Shown: piece after piece, positions 16,327-25,497 of the stretch | How the letters are laid out: each line of letters begins with the position of its first letter | Position numbering within the stretch: position 1 is the first letter of the stretch | NCBI RefSeq assembly: GCF_016908325.1 | Contig: NZ_JAFBDR010000011.1 | Location: 62,001 to 126,000, forward strand | Direction: 5' to 3' | DNA from: Aquibacillus albus | GTDB lineage: Bacteria; Bacillota; Bacilli; Bacillales; Amphibacillaceae | DNA: 64,000 bases | The notes under the pieces: model-generated | The model's database searches: none | Seen by the model: the letters and a program-made list of their open reading frames with translations, nothing else | What the model was told of the DNA's origin: nothing | Program-made: the position numbers and the translations under genes

Positions 16327-16560
16327 ATGGCAGATACTTTAGAACGCATAAAAAAAATAATCGTTGATCGCTTAGATGTTGAGGAATCAAAAGTAACAAT
16401 GGAAGCTTCATTTAAAGACGATTTAGAGGCAGATTCCCTTGATGTAGTTGAACTAGTAATGGAACTTGAAGATGAGTTTGATATGGAAATTTCTGATGAC
16501 GATGCAGAAAAAATTCAAACGGTAGGCGATGCTGTAAATTACATAAACAGCAATCAGTAA
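16327..16560 (+). CDS. acpA: Acyl carrier protein
   Basis: Carrier of growing acyl chains. 77 residues, acidic. The [16 protein letters not shown] motif carries the serine for the 4'-phosphopantetheine arm near residue 37. The ATG at 16327 follows SD AAGGGGGTGAAG; an in-frame TTG at 16306 lies upstream of that SD and is not used. The usual last gene of fapR-plsX-fabD-fabG-acpA; here the repeat and hairpin region at 16135-16302 intervenes. Confidence 0.97.
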   Translation: MADTLERIKKIIVDRLDVEESKVTMEASFKDDLEADSLDVVELVMELEDEFDMEISDDDAEKIQTVGDAVNYINSNQ

Positions 16561-16607
16561 CACTACTTTAAATAATTAAAAGAGCTTTTATTGTTATATA
16601 CAGAAAA

Positions 16608-16714
16608 GGGCTGTTCCAAAGAGGAGTAGACTCCTCAATTACAACTGTTAATGGTTAAAAAATTCATGGATGTTGTAGTTAGAACGAGGAAGTCAGATCC
16701 TCTGGGATAGCCCC
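16608..16714. repeat. Palindromic MITE-like repeat between acpA and rnc
   Basis: Inverted ends: GGGCTGTTCCAAAGAGGAG at 16608 matches, with a few mismatches, the complement of the right end at 16681-16714 (GGGGCTATCCCAGAGGATC when reversed). ACAAC/GTTGT in the centre extends the palindrome. About 107 bp, no coding frame. It resembles a hairpin repeat I recall from Bacillaceae. No transposase is present. Confidence 0.7.
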
Positions 16715-16743
16715 ATACTGTTTTCTAGAATGGATGTGAAAAC

Positions 16744-17433
16744 ATGGATTTTTCGATATTACAACAAAAACTAGGTATTCAATTCAATAATGAAAGTTTG
16801 TTAAAACAGGCTTTCACCCATTCATCCTATGTGAATGAGCATCGTAAAAAATATTCTCAAGATAATGAAAGACTGGAGTTTCTAGGTGACGCGGTTTTAG
16901 AGTTAGGTGTTTCACAATACCTGTATAAGGAATATCCAAAAATGGCAGAGGGAGAGCTTACAAAGCTTCGAGCATCGATTGTATGTGAACCTTCACTAGT
17001 TAGCTTTGCGAATGATATTGACTTTGGTCAATACATTTTACTCGGTAAAGGTGAGGAATTGACAGGTGGAAGAAACAGACCAGCTCTTCTTGCGGATGTA
17101 TTCGAATCGTTTATTGGAGCGTTATACTTAGATAAGGGCTTTGGTGACGTCATTACATTTTTAGAGCAATATGTTTATCCAAAAATAGATACAGGTGCTT
17201 TTTCCCATGCGATGGATTATAAGAGTCAATTGCAAGAAGTTATACAACAAAACAAAAATAATATCATTGAGTATGCAATTGTAGAGGAACGAGGACCAGC
17301 TCATAACCGCGAATTTGTAGCTGAAGTGAAGGTTAATTCTAAAGTAGTAGGTACCGGGATCGGACGAACTAAAAAAGAGGCGGAACAACGCGCAGCTAAA
17401 AAAGCATTAGACGCAACAAATAATAAAAACTGA
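16744..17433 (+). CDS. rnc: Ribonuclease III
   Basis: Endonuclease for double-stranded RNA; matures rRNA and the small cytoplasmic SRP RNA in Bacillus. The signature [17 protein letters not shown] near residues 40-55 carries catalytic acidic residues, with a second acidic site in [13 protein letters not shown]. The C-terminal double-stranded RNA-binding domain (about 158-225) ends [15 protein letters not shown]. 229 residues. A terminator overlaps the stop codon, separating it from smc, unlike the continuous rnc-smc-ftsY operon of B. subtilis. Confidence 0.96.
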   Translation: MDFSILQQKLGIQFNNESLLKQAFTHSSYVNEHRKKYSQDNERLEFLGDAVLELGVSQYLYKEYPKMAEGELTKLRASIVCEPSLVSFANDIDFGQYILLGKGEELTGGRNRPALLADVFESFIGALYLDKGFGDVITFLEQYVYPKIDTGAFSHAMDYKSQLQEVIQQNKNNIIEYAIVEERGPAHNREFVAEVKVNSKVVGTGIGRTKKEAEQRAAKKALDATNNKN

Positions 17434-17466
17434 CACGCTAAAATAGCAGGTGTCAGTTTTTATTTT
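17426..17466. terminator. Terminator shared by rnc and the convergent UPF0435 gene
   Basis: AAAACTGACAC (17426-17436) pairs with GTGTCAGTTTTT (17450-17461), followed by ATTTTC. The stem includes the rnc stop codon. A-runs on the left make it usable on the minus strand as well. Confidence 0.85.
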
Positions 17467-17525
17467 CATATTTTCTGTATAGATTGTCATCATTATTGTT
17501 CATCAGCCTTAAGTTAGCACTGCGT

Positions 17526-17747
17526 TTACTTTCTGCTAGAAGCTAACTCTTCAACAAATGCTTGTGTTTCCGCAACACTAAGTTGTCCTTTTTGTTTAAT
17601 TAAATCATATAGGGACTTAAGTTCATCATATTTTTCTAAGTCATAATCATCCGGATCCATAATTGATCGATTAACAACTTTTAAATGATCAGCAATTTCG
17701 TTAATAATAAATGCTAGGTTTTCTTTTGTCGGTTCATTTAAACTCAT
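17526..17747 (-). CDS. UPF0435 (DUF1128, YfkK-like) protein
   Basis: Small cytosolic protein of 73 residues starting MSLNEPTKENLAFIIN and containing SIMDPDDYDLEKYDELKSLY. This is the pattern of the UPF0435 family (B. subtilis YfkK), whose function is unknown. The ATG at 17747 has SD AAGGAG 6 bases upstream; an in-frame ATG 12 codons earlier lacks one. It lies on the minus strand between rnc and smc, which are adjacent in B. subtilis. It is therefore a rearranged or inserted gene breaking the operon. Confidence 0.8.
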   Translation of the reverse strand: MSLNEPTKENLAFIINEIADHLKVVNRSIMDPDDYDLEKYDELKSLYDLIKQKGQLSVAETQAFVEELASSRK

Positions 17748-17922
17748 GTAAACACTCCTTATAAATATAGTATTTCTTTTCATATTTTATTTGCAGTATG
17801 CTTTGTTGCTAGTGCATTTTGCACACATACTTCTATGTCTATTATCTTTATGATAAAATAAATTAGTTGAATTGCAAAACTATAACTGAAAGTTTTTTTA
17901 AAATACATAATAAATTATTATT

Positions 17923-17983
17923 TTTTAGTGCGTATTCAAAAAGTCGCCGTTGGTCATTTGGTGACTTGTGAACAACCTCTTTT
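17923..17983. repeat. Short deleted copy of repeat family B, upstream of smc
   Basis: About 61 bp running from TTTTAGTGCG to GAACAACCTCTTTT. Internal inverted halves TTCAAAAAGTC (17935-17945) and GACTTGTGAA (17962-17971) make a hairpin. Its ends match, in reverse orientation, those of the longer element at 31817-31949 (TTTTAGTGCGCAT and GAACATCCTCTTTT when reversed). It thus looks like an internal-deletion derivative. The 17784-18016 gap otherwise shows nothing clear. Confidence 0.6.
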
Positions 17984-18016
17984 ACATAGAAAATGTCAGG
18001 TAATAGGAGAATGATT

Positions 18017-21000
18017 ATGTTCCTTAAACGATTAGATACAGTTGGATTTAAATCATTTGCTGAACGTATTTCTGTTGACTTTGTTACAGGAGTAACAGCA
18101 GTAGTTGGTCCAAATGGAAGTGGAAAAAGTAATATAACGGACGCTATTCGCTGGGTGCTTGGTGAACAATCTGCTAGGTCACTGCGAGGATCAAAAATGG
18201 AAGATATCATTTTCCAAGGAAGTGATTCTAGAAAAGCTTTAAATGTAGCTGAGGTGACACTTACTTTAGACAACTCTGACCAAACGTTACCAATTGAGTA
18301 TGACGAGGTTAGTGTAACACGAAGAGTATATCGTTCGGGCGAAAGTGAATTTTTAATTAATAAGCAAGCTTGTCGTTTAAAGGATATTGTTGATTTATTC
18401 ATGGATTCAGGCTTAGGTAGAGAAGCCTTCTCGATTATTAGTCAAGGAAAAGTAGAGGAAATTTTAAGCTCAAAAGCAGAAGAGCGTCGAACAATATTTG
18501 AAGAAGCTGCGGGTGTCTTAAAATATAAAAATAGGAAAGAAAAAGCTGAATATAAACTTGCTGAAACACAAGAAAACCTCAATCGAGTAGAAGATATTAT
18601 TTATGAAATTGAAAGTCAATTAGATCCTCTTAAGGAACAAGCTGCTGTTGCTACCGATTACTTGCAAAAAAAGGATCAACTAAAAGAACAAGAGATTTCA
18701 TTATTAATTGCTGAAATTGAACAGCTTCATTCTCAGTGGAAAACCTTGTTAGAAAAAATGGAAGAAGAAAAGCAGTATGAGCTTGAATTGAAAACCGGCA
18801 TTCAAAAGAAAGAAGCTCATGTAGAACAGGAGCGCAGTCAAATTCAGGCATTAGATGAATCAATTGAGGAACTTCAGGAGTCCTTGCTTATTTTTACGAA
18901 AGAGATAGAGAGTTTAGAAGGAAACAAGAAGCTTGTTCATGAACGTTTAAAGCATTTTGAAGAAAATAAGCAAAAATTAGAAGAAGAGGGTATTGTGTTA
19001 CGTGATCGCATCGTAAAGGTTGAGAAAGATCTTCATAGTGAAAAGGAAAAACTAAAGCAAGATTTGAATATGCGAAATAAAACGAAGAATAAGCTTGAGG
19101 AATTATCAAGTAAAATGGCAACCACAGAGGAAAATATTCAGGATCAAATTGAGGAACGGAAAAGCGAATACATTGAATATTTAAATCAGCAAGCCGCTAT
19201 GAGAAATGAAAGGCAAACAATTGAAAAACAACTTTCACAAATTGAAGCAAAGCGGCTAAACCAAGATAGTAAATTTCAAGGATTAACTGGGGAACGGGAA
19301 AGGTTAGAGGATGAGTTACAACAACTAAATCAAGAATTGAAGCATGATTATGAAGCTCGTGTGGAAGCAGAAGATAAATTACAAACACTAAAGCAAGAAA
19401 TTGAAGCTGATAAGGAACGGTATCAGGATTTACAAACAAAGCTCTACCAAGGGTACCAATATATCGAAAAATTAAAGTCAAAAAAAGAAATGCTTGAGGA
19501 AATGAAGGAGGACTTTCAAGGATTCTTTCAAGGAGTAAAGGAAGTACTAAAGGCGAGAGATGGGAATGAATTGGAAGGCATTCATGGTGCAGTTATTGAG
19601 CTGTTGAATGTTCCATCGTCTTATATAACGGCGATAGAAACTGCGCTTGGCGGACAAGCACAGCACATCGTTGTTAAGGATGAAACTGTTGCTCGTCATG
19701 TGATTCATTGGTTAAAGCGCACAAATAAAGGCAGAGCTACTTTCTTACCGATGAATGCGATGAAGCCAAAATATATTGCCAAGCATTTATTATCTGGGAT
19801 AACTCGTCATGAGGGTTTTGTTGGTATTGGTACTGACTTAATTCAATATGAGCGTGCTTATCATGATGTGATGAACCATTTGCTAGGGAATATTGTGATT
19901 GCAAAAGATCTCCGAGCTGCAAATGAAATTGCTGTTCAATTGCAGCGAAAGTTTCGAGTTGTCACGCTGGAAGGAGATGTTGTAAATCCGGGTGGGTCAA
20001 TGTCCGGTGGTGCTCAGAAGAAAACAAATCAATCACTTTTTACAAGAGAAAGAGATTTGAAAGATGTTACGGAAAAGCTATCTAGCTATGAGCAAAAGGC
20101 TAAGGAATTTGAGAAAAAAGTAAAAGCGCATAAAGAAGCAATGGATCAAAAGGAAAGTAGATTAGAAGTGTATCGTAGTGAAATCAGTGATAAGCATGAA
20201 CGAGAGCAATCTTTACGCTCTAAAGTCATGGAAAAAGAAGTTAATATCAATCACCTTAACGAAAATTTAAAATTGTATGATCAGGATAAACTACAATTTG
20301 AACAAGACTTGACGGGCTTAATGGAACGGGATAAGGGGTTGAGTGAGCAACTAGAAAGCTTGAATCAACAATTAACTTCCATTCAAAGGGAAATAGATGA
20401 TTTATCAGAGCAACAATCGACATTTCAAAAAAGTCAAAAAGAGCTTGAAGAGTCGTACCATCAATTACAAATAACGTTTGCAGAACAAGAAAGTCAGCTT
20501 AAGAATCAAAAAGAAAAGACAAGTCAGCTTGAAGCCAATTTACAGGAATATCAGCAGTCATATCAAGCCAATCAAGATCAACTGAATGGAATACTTTCCT
20601 TTCACGAAAATATTCAATCAGAAGAAGATATTGAATCTAAGCTTGCAGAACAGCAGGAGGAAAAGGATCAAACATTGCATAGCATTCAGACACGTCGAGC
20701 AGAAAGAGCAAAACGAACTCAATTGGTGAATGACACAGAAAGAGAATTAAAAGAGGAACATCGTTTACATCAAGCAACAGTGCAAGCAATTCAGGATAAA
20801 GAAGTAAAAGCCAATCGTTTGGATGTTGAGCTCGAAAATAGACTTAATCATTTGCAGACGGAGTACATGATTACTTTTGAGAGAGCAAGTCAAGAATATG
20901 AAAAAGCTAATGATATTGAAAAAACCAGACAAGCAGTAAAGCTGATAAAACGTTCGATAGAAGAGTTAGGCACTGTTAATATCGGTGCAATAGATGAATA

Positions 21001-21583
21001 TGAAAGGATTCAGGAGCGATATCAGTTTTTAACAGAACAACAGACCGATCTCATTCAGGCTAAGGATACATTGTACAGTGTGATTTCTGAGATGGATGAA
21101 GAGATGAAACGACGGTTCGAAACAACTTTCTACCAAATAAAAGAAGAATTTACACTTGTTTTTCAACAGTTATTTGGTGGAGGCCGAGCTGAACTAAAAT
21201 TAACGGATCCTTCGAATATCTTAAATACTGGTGTAGATATTGTTGCACAACCTCCAGGTAAGAAACTTCAGCACCTTGGTTTATTATCCGGTGGTGAACG
21301 TGCCTTAACTGCGATTGCACTATTGTTTGCTATATTAAGAATTAGACCTGTTCCGTTTTGTGTTTTAGATGAAGTGGAAGCAGCCTTAGATGAAGCTAAT
21401 GTTAATCGTTTTGCTAGATATTTAAAGGTTTATAGTGAAAACACGCAATTTATTGTTATTACACATCGAAAAGGTACCATGGAAGAAGCAGATGTCTTGT
21501 ATGGTGTAACGATGCAGGAATCTGGAGTTTCTCGCTTAGTATCCGTAAAACTAGAAGATACAGCAGAGCTAGTTCAGACATAA
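18017..21583 (+). CDS. smc: Chromosome segregation protein SMC
   Basis: SMC ATPase of the SMC-ScpA-ScpB condensin, loaded at parS by ParB to organise the chromosome. ATG 18017 gives the family start MFLKRLDTVGFKSFAERI; SD ATAGGAGA. Walker A GPNGSGKSNITDA near residue 32. Coiled coil about 170-500, hinge about 510-660 (GAVIELLNVP to GGSMSGGAQ), coiled coil to about 1000. ABC signature LLSGGERALTAIALLF, and Walker B CVLDEVEAALDE. 1188 residues, full length. ftsY follows after 18 bases. Confidence 0.97.
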   Translation: MFLKRLDTVGFKSFAERISVDFVTGVTAVVGPNGSGKSNITDAIRWVLGEQSARSLRGSKMEDIIFQGSDSRKALNVAEVTLTLDNSDQTLPIEYDEVSVTRRVYRSGESEFLINKQACRLKDIVDLFMDSGLGREAFSIISQGKVEEILSSKAEERRTIFEEAAGVLKYKNRKEKAEYKLAETQENLNRVEDIIYEIESQLDPLKEQAAVATDYLQKKDQLKEQEISLLIAEIEQLHSQWKTLLEKMEEEKQYELELKTGIQKKEAHVEQERSQIQALDESIEELQESLLIFTKEIESLEGNKKLVHERLKHFEENKQKLEEEGIVLRDRIVKVEKDLHSEKEKLKQDLNMRNKTKNKLEELSSKMATTEENIQDQIEERKSEYIEYLNQQAAMRNERQTIEKQLSQIEAKRLNQDSKFQGLTGERERLEDELQQLNQELKHDYEARVEAEDKLQTLKQEIEADKERYQDLQTKLYQGYQYIEKLKSKKEMLEEMKEDFQGFFQGVKEVLKARDGNELEGIHGAVIELLNVPSSYITAIETALGGQAQHIVVKDETVARHVIHWLKRTNKGRATFLPMNAMKPKYIAKHLLSGITRHEGFVGIGTDLIQYERAYHDVMNHLLGNIVIAKDLRAANEIAVQLQRKFRVVTLEGDVVNPGGSMSGGAQKKTNQSLFTRERDLKDVTEKLSSYEQKAKEFEKKVKAHKEAMDQKESRLEVYRSEISDKHEREQSLRSKVMEKEVNINHLNENLKLYDQDKLQFEQDLTGLMERDKGLSEQLESLNQQLTSIQREIDDLSEQQSTFQKSQKELEESYHQLQITFAEQESQLKNQKEKTSQLEANLQEYQQSYQANQDQLNGILSFHENIQSEEDIESKLAEQQEEKDQTLHSIQTRRAERAKRTQLVNDTERELKEEHRLHQATVQAIQDKEVKANRLDVELENRLNHLQTEYMITFERASQEYEKANDIEKTRQAVKLIKRSIEELGTVNIGAIDEYERIQERYQFLTEQQTDLIQAKDTLYSVISEMDEEMKRRFETTFYQIKEEFTLVFQQLFGGGRAELKLTDPSNILNTGVDIVAQPPGKKLQHLGLLSGGERALTAIALLFAILRIRPVPFCVLDEVEAALDEANVNRFARYLKVYSENTQFIVITHRKGTMEEADVLYGVTMQESGVSRLVSVKLEDTAELVQT

Positions 21584-21601
21584 GTAAGAAAGGAAGATTG
21601 G

Positions 21602-22594
21602 ATGAGTTTTTTCAAAAAGCTAAAAGAAAAATTTTCTACGAATGAACAAGAAACAGATGTTTCAGAAAAATATAAAGAAGGTATGGCTAAAACAAGAGGA
21701 TCTTTTTCAAGTAAAATCAATGATCTTGTAGCCCGGTATCGTAAGGTAGATGAGGATTTTTTCGAAGATTTAGAGGAAATATTAATATCTTCAGATGTCG
21801 GAGTAGCAACCGTAATGGAATTAATCGACGAGCTTAAAATGGAAGTGAAACGCCAAAATATTAAAGATTCTCAGAAAGTTAAAGAAGTAATTTCTGAAAA
21901 ACTAGTTGAAATCTATTATGGGGATGATGACGAAGCAGTTGAGGAACTAAATGTGCAGGAAGATCAATTATCAGTCATTTTATTTGTAGGTGTCAATGGA
22001 GTTGGTAAGACAACAACCATTGGGAAAATGGCTCATAAGCTTAAGGAAGAGGGGAAAAAGGTTATACTTGCTGCGGGAGATACTTTCCGGGCGGGAGCAA
22101 TTGAACAGCTTGAAGTCTGGGGAGAGCGTGTTGGTGTAGAAGTTATCAAGCATAATGCTGGCAGTGACCCTGCTGCAGTCATCTATGATGGTGTACAAGC
22201 TGCGAAATCTCGAAAGGCAGATGTTCTCCTATGTGACACAGCTGGAAGACTTCAGAATAAAGTTAACTTAATGAATGAATTGTCCAAAGTAAAGCGTGTC
22301 ATCGAAAGGGAAATTCCTGAGGCTCCACATGAAGTATTACTTGTATTAGATGCTACAACTGGACAAAATGCGATGAGCCAAGCGAAAACATTCTCAGAAG
22401 CAACCGATGTGTCAGGAATTGTATTAACGAAATTAGATGGGACTGCCAAAGGTGGAATCGTCTTAGCGATTCGTAACGAATTAAATATTCCTGTAAAATT
22501 TGTAGGATTGGGAGAAAAAGTAACAGATTTGCAGCAATTCGATGCACATGCATTTGTCTATGGTTTATTTGCAGACATGCTAGAGGCAGAGTAA
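21602..22594 (+). CDS. ftsY: Signal recognition particle receptor FtsY
   Basis: SRP receptor GTPase that docks ribosome-nascent chain complexes at the membrane. A short charged N-terminal region is followed by the NG domain. P-loop GVNGVGKTTTIGKMA near residue 130, insertion box motif AGDTFRAGAIEQL, DTAGRLQNK, TKLDGTAKGG. 330 residues, matching the compact Bacillus form without a long A domain. Lies between smc and ylxM-ffh, so both SRP GTPases are clustered. Confidence 0.97.
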   Translation: MSFFKKLKEKFSTNEQETDVSEKYKEGMAKTRGSFSSKINDLVARYRKVDEDFFEDLEEILISSDVGVATVMELIDELKMEVKRQNIKDSQKVKEVISEKLVEIYYGDDDEAVEELNVQEDQLSVILFVGVNGVGKTTTIGKMAHKLKEEGKKVILAAGDTFRAGAIEQLEVWGERVGVEVIKHNAGSDPAAVIYDGVQAAKSRKADVLLCDTAGRLQNKVNLMNELSKVKRVIEREIPEAPHEVLLVLDATTGQNAMSQAKTFSEATDVSGIVLTKLDGTAKGGIVLAIRNELNIPVKFVGLGEKVTDLQQFDAHAFVYGLFADMLEAE

Positions 22595-22634
22595 TACTTG
22601 GATGAAATGGGATCGTTAGACAATGGTAATTTCC

Positions 22635-22664
22635 TTGACAGGATGACATGAATTCCGATAATAT
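22635..22664 (+). promoter_or_regulatory. Sigma-A promoter of ylxM-ffh
   Basis: -35 TTGACA (22635-22640), 18-nt spacer, -10 TAATAT (22659-22664), about 40 bases before ylxM. Confidence 0.6.
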
Positions 22665-22706
22665 TTACTATTGTAAAGGTATTTCACTTAACAAGGGGTG
22701 CTCGTT

Positions 22707-23033
22707 TTGTTAGAAAAAACAACCCGAATTAACTTTTTATTAGATTTTTATCAAGAGTTGCTAACTGAAAAGCAGCGTAATTATATGCAAATGTATTATT
22801 TAGAAGACTATTCTCTAGGTGAAATTTCTGAATCCTATCAGGTTTCCAGACAGGCCGTATATGATAACATTCGCCGTACAGAAGCAATGCTTGAAGGATA
22901 TGAACAAAAGCTTCATTTATATGAAAAATTTCAGAAGAGAAAGCAAGTTGTTGAGCAATTGGAACAATACTTGTTTGATGAAGCAAATACCGAGATACTA
23001 GAGTTACTACATGTACTCAAAGAATTAGATTAG
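22707..23033 (+). CDS. ylxM: SRP-associated helix-turn-helix protein YlxM
   Basis: UPF0122 family protein encoded next to ffh in Firmicutes. It has a sigma-70 region 4-like helix-turn-helix (about residues 18-60: [23 protein letters not shown], then [11 protein letters not shown]) and a coiled C-terminal half. In streptococci YlxM binds SRP components and modulates Ffh GTPase; no regulator role is proven in Bacillus. TTG at 22707 gives the family N-terminus [11 protein letters not shown] and lies 7 bases after SD GGGGTG; an in-frame GTG at 22698 overlaps that SD. 108 residues. Confidence 0.92.
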   Translation: MLEKTTRINFLLDFYQELLTEKQRNYMQMYYLEDYSLGEISESYQVSRQAVYDNIRRTEAMLEGYEQKLHLYEKFQKRKQVVEQLEQYLFDEANTEILELLHVLKELD

Positions 23034-23045
23034 GAGGCGAGTACG

Positions 23046-24398
23046 ATGGCATTTGAAGGTTTATCCGACCGCCTGCAAAGTACGATAAAAAAGATTAAGG
23101 GCAAAGGTAAAGTTTCTGAACAAGATGTAAAAGAAATGACACGTGAGGTTCGACTTGCTTTATTAGAAGCTGACGTTAACTTTAAAGTGGTTAAAGATTT
23201 TGTCAAGCGCGTGAAAGAACGTGCTGTCGGGCAAGAAGTAATGGAAAGTCTTACGCCAGGACAACAAGTTATTAAAGTGGTAAAAGAAGAACTCCAAGCG
23301 TTAATGGGAGGAGAACAAAGTAAGATTGCAGTTGCTGACAAGCCTCCTACCGTTATTATGATGGTCGGTTTACAAGGGGCCGGGAAAACAACAACTACTG
23401 GTAAATTAGCTAATCTACTACGAAAAAAATATAACCGGAATCCTATGCTCGTTGCAGCTGACGTGTATCGCCCTGCTGCCATTAACCAGTTAGAAACGAT
23501 TGGCAAACAATTAAGTATGCCAGTGTTTTCTCTTGGTACGGAGGCAAATCCGGTCGATATTGCTAATCAAGCAGTGGCACAAGCCAAGGAAGAACATCAT
23601 GATTATGTGATTATTGATACTGCGGGTAGATTGCATGTTGATAATGACTTAATGGATGAACTTCAACAAATAAAAGCAGACGTAAATCCAAATGAAATTT
23701 TCTTAGTTGTCGATGCGATGACAGGTCAAGATGCTGTTAACGTAGCTGAAAGCTTTAATGAACAGTTAGATATTACTGGTGTTGTTTTAACGAAGCTGGA
23801 TGGTGATACAAGAGGTGGTGCAGCATTATCGATCAAAGCTGTGACAGAGAAGCCTATTAAGTTTGCAGGTATGGGAGAAAAACTAGATGAACTTGAGGCT
23901 TTTCACCCAGAGCGGATGGCTTCTAGGATATTAGGGATGGGAGATGTTTTGTCTCTTATTGAAAAGGCCCAAGATAATGTCGATGAAAAGAAAGCGAAGG
24001 AATTGGAAGAGAAAATGCGCTCCGCCTCTTTTACATTTGATGATTTCTTAGAACAAATGGGTCAAGTTCGAAACATGGGACCTTTAGAGGATTTACTCGG
24101 TATGCTTCCTGGTGCGAATAAAATGAAAGGACTAAAAAATGTTCAAATCGATGAAAAACAAATCTCTCATGTAGAAGCGATCATTCAGTCGATGACGAAA
24201 CAAGAACGACAGGATCCTAGTCTGATGAATGCAAGTCGTAAAAAAAGAATTGCAAAAGGATCAGGTCGTTCTGTATCTGAGGTGAATCGATTGCTCAAGC
24301 AATTTGAGGAAATGAAAAAAATGATGAAGCAAATGACGAATATGCAAAAGGGGAAAAAAGGCAAAAAGGGCAAGGGAATAAATTTCCCATTCATGTAA
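23046..24398 (+). CDS. ffh: Signal recognition particle protein Ffh
   Basis: SRP54 GTPase that, with the small SRP RNA, recognises signal sequences. N domain, then G domain with GLQGAGKTTTTGKLA near residue 102, ADVYRPAAINQL, DTAGRLHVD and TKLDGDTRGG. The methionine-rich M domain (about 300-445) has FLEQMGQVRNMGPL and the RNA-binding GSGRSVSEVNRLLKQF segment, ending in a Lys/Gly-rich tail. 450 residues. SD TAGGAGGCG lies before the ATG, 12 bases after the ylxM stop. Confidence 0.97.
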   Translation: MAFEGLSDRLQSTIKKIKGKGKVSEQDVKEMTREVRLALLEADVNFKVVKDFVKRVKERAVGQEVMESLTPGQQVIKVVKEELQALMGGEQSKIAVADKPPTVIMMVGLQGAGKTTTTGKLANLLRKKYNRNPMLVAADVYRPAAINQLETIGKQLSMPVFSLGTEANPVDIANQAVAQAKEEHHDYVIIDTAGRLHVDNDLMDELQQIKADVNPNEIFLVVDAMTGQDAVNVAESFNEQLDITGVVLTKLDGDTRGGAALSIKAVTEKPIKFAGMGEKLDELEAFHPERMASRILGMGDVLSLIEKAQDNVDEKKAKELEEKMRSASFTFDDFLEQMGQVRNMGPLEDLLGMLPGANKMKGLKNVQIDEKQISHVEAIIQSMTKQERQDPSLMNASRKKRIAKGSGRSVSEVNRLLKQFEEMKKMMKQMTNMQKGKKGKKGKGINFPFM

Positions 24399-24477
24399 TG
24401 GAAAAACACTTTACAGACATTTAAAGTTCTGATACAATCTAAACTTGTGATAAACAATAATTGGAGGTGCGATAAAA

Positions 24478-24750
24478 ATGGCAGTAAAAATTCGCCTTAA
24501 GCGTATGGGTTCAAAAAGAAACCCATTTTATCGTGTAGTAGTAGCTGATTCACGTTCTCCTCGTGATGGACGTTTAATTGAACAAATTGGCACATACAAT
24601 CCGGTTGCTAACCCGGTTGAAGTGAAACTAGATGAAGAGAAAGCACTTGACTGGATGGCTAAAGGAGCTAAGCCTAGCGATACTGTACGTAATTTATTTT
24701 CTAATGAAGGCATCATGAAGAAATTCCACGACATGAAAAATCAAAAGTAA
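24478..24750 (+). CDS. rpsP: 30S ribosomal protein S16
   Basis: Small-subunit protein needed early in 16S rRNA folding. 90 residues with the universal start [19 protein letters not shown] and [20 protein letters not shown]. First gene of rpsP-khpA-ylqD-rimM-trmD-rplS, linking ribosomal proteins with 30S maturation and tRNA methylation, as in B. subtilis. Confidence 0.98.
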   Translation: MAVKIRLKRMGSKRNPFYRVVVADSRSPRDGRLIEQIGTYNPVANPVEVKLDEEKALDWMAKGAKPSDTVRNLFSNEGIMKKFHDMKNQK

Positions 24751-24764
24751 AGTAGTGTGATATC

Positions 24765-24992
24765 ATGAAGGCCTTAATTGAAACAATAGTGTCACCATTG
24801 GTTGATTATCCAGAAGACATCGTTGTTACAGAAAAGGAAGAGGATCATAAGATTGTCTATCACTTAACTGTAAATCCAGACGATGTTGGTAAAGTAATCG
24901 GTAAAAATGGTAGAATAGCTAAAGCCATTCGAACTGTTGTTTATGCAGCTGGATCAGATACAAAGAAACGTATTTATCTGGATATTATGTAA
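24765..24992 (+). CDS. khpA: KH-domain RNA-binding protein KhpA
   Basis: 75-residue single KH domain with the GxxG loop in VGKVIGKNGRIAKAIRTVV. In streptococci and lactobacilli KhpA pairs with KhpB (Jag/EloR) to control RNAs for cell elongation; in B. subtilis it is YlqC. 14 bases after rpsP. The A/T-poor run after its stop (GGGAAACCTTTCCCTTTTT) is at best a weak hairpin, so read-through to ylqD is likely. Confidence 0.93.
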   Translation: MKALIETIVSPLVDYPEDIVVTEKEEDHKIVYHLTVNPDDVGKVIGKNGRIAKAIRTVVYAAGSDTKKRIYLDIM

Positions 24993-25097
24993 TGGGGGAG
25001 GGGGAAACCTTTCCCTTTTTGCACGTTAAGAAAGCATAAAATTTTAGCAGAGGAGTATTCGGGTAACTTTATCTTTTTCCAAGTGAGGCTGAAAAGA

Positions 25098-25484
25098 GTG
25101 AATATCATTCAAAAAATTCCCGTTAAACAAGTATTAACAGATGATAGTAAAGAAAAGATGAATCAAAAATTTTGTCATAAGAAACAACAACTTGACCAAG
25201 AGTGTCAACAATTATTATTTGAACAGAAAAAATTGCAGAACAAAAACGGCATATCTAAACAAGAAGTATATAAACGGTTTCAACAAGAAATAATGAGACG
25301 CAAAGAACAAATCAAGTGGATTGAATTCCAATTAGAACAATTGGAAATTTTGCCAATAGGTAGTGAACTTATAGAAAGAGAAGTTGAGGCTCTTGTTGAG
25401 GTTAGCGAAGGATCAAATTGGCAAGAATTAATGGAGAATAAAGCTATTATTATAAAAGATGATATCGTTATTCGAATAGAATAG
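25098..25484 (+). CDS. ylqD: YlqD family protein
   Basis: Bacillus-specific protein of unknown function. Starting at GTG 25098 it reads MNIIQKIPVKQVLTD, the family N-terminus, followed by a Lys/Gln/Glu-rich predicted coiled coil (about 25-90) and a short C-terminal beta-rich end. An in-frame GTG at 25083 is also possible, but SD GAGG (25085-25088) favours 25098. No membrane segment. Its fixed place between khpA and rimM suggests an RNA or ribosome link; that is inference only. Confidence 0.85.
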   Translation: MNIIQKIPVKQVLTDDSKEKMNQKFCHKKQQLDQECQQLLFEQKKLQNKNGISKQEVYKRFQQEIMRRKEQIKWIEFQLEQLEILPIGSELIEREVEALVEVSEGSNWQELMENKAIIIKDDIVIRIE

Positions 25485-25497
25485 CAGGTGATTGAAA

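Noticed and set aside
24993-25020. GGGAAACCTTTCCCTTTTT as terminator after khpA
   Set aside because: A usable loop leaves only about 4 base pairs, and the gene order argues for read-through.
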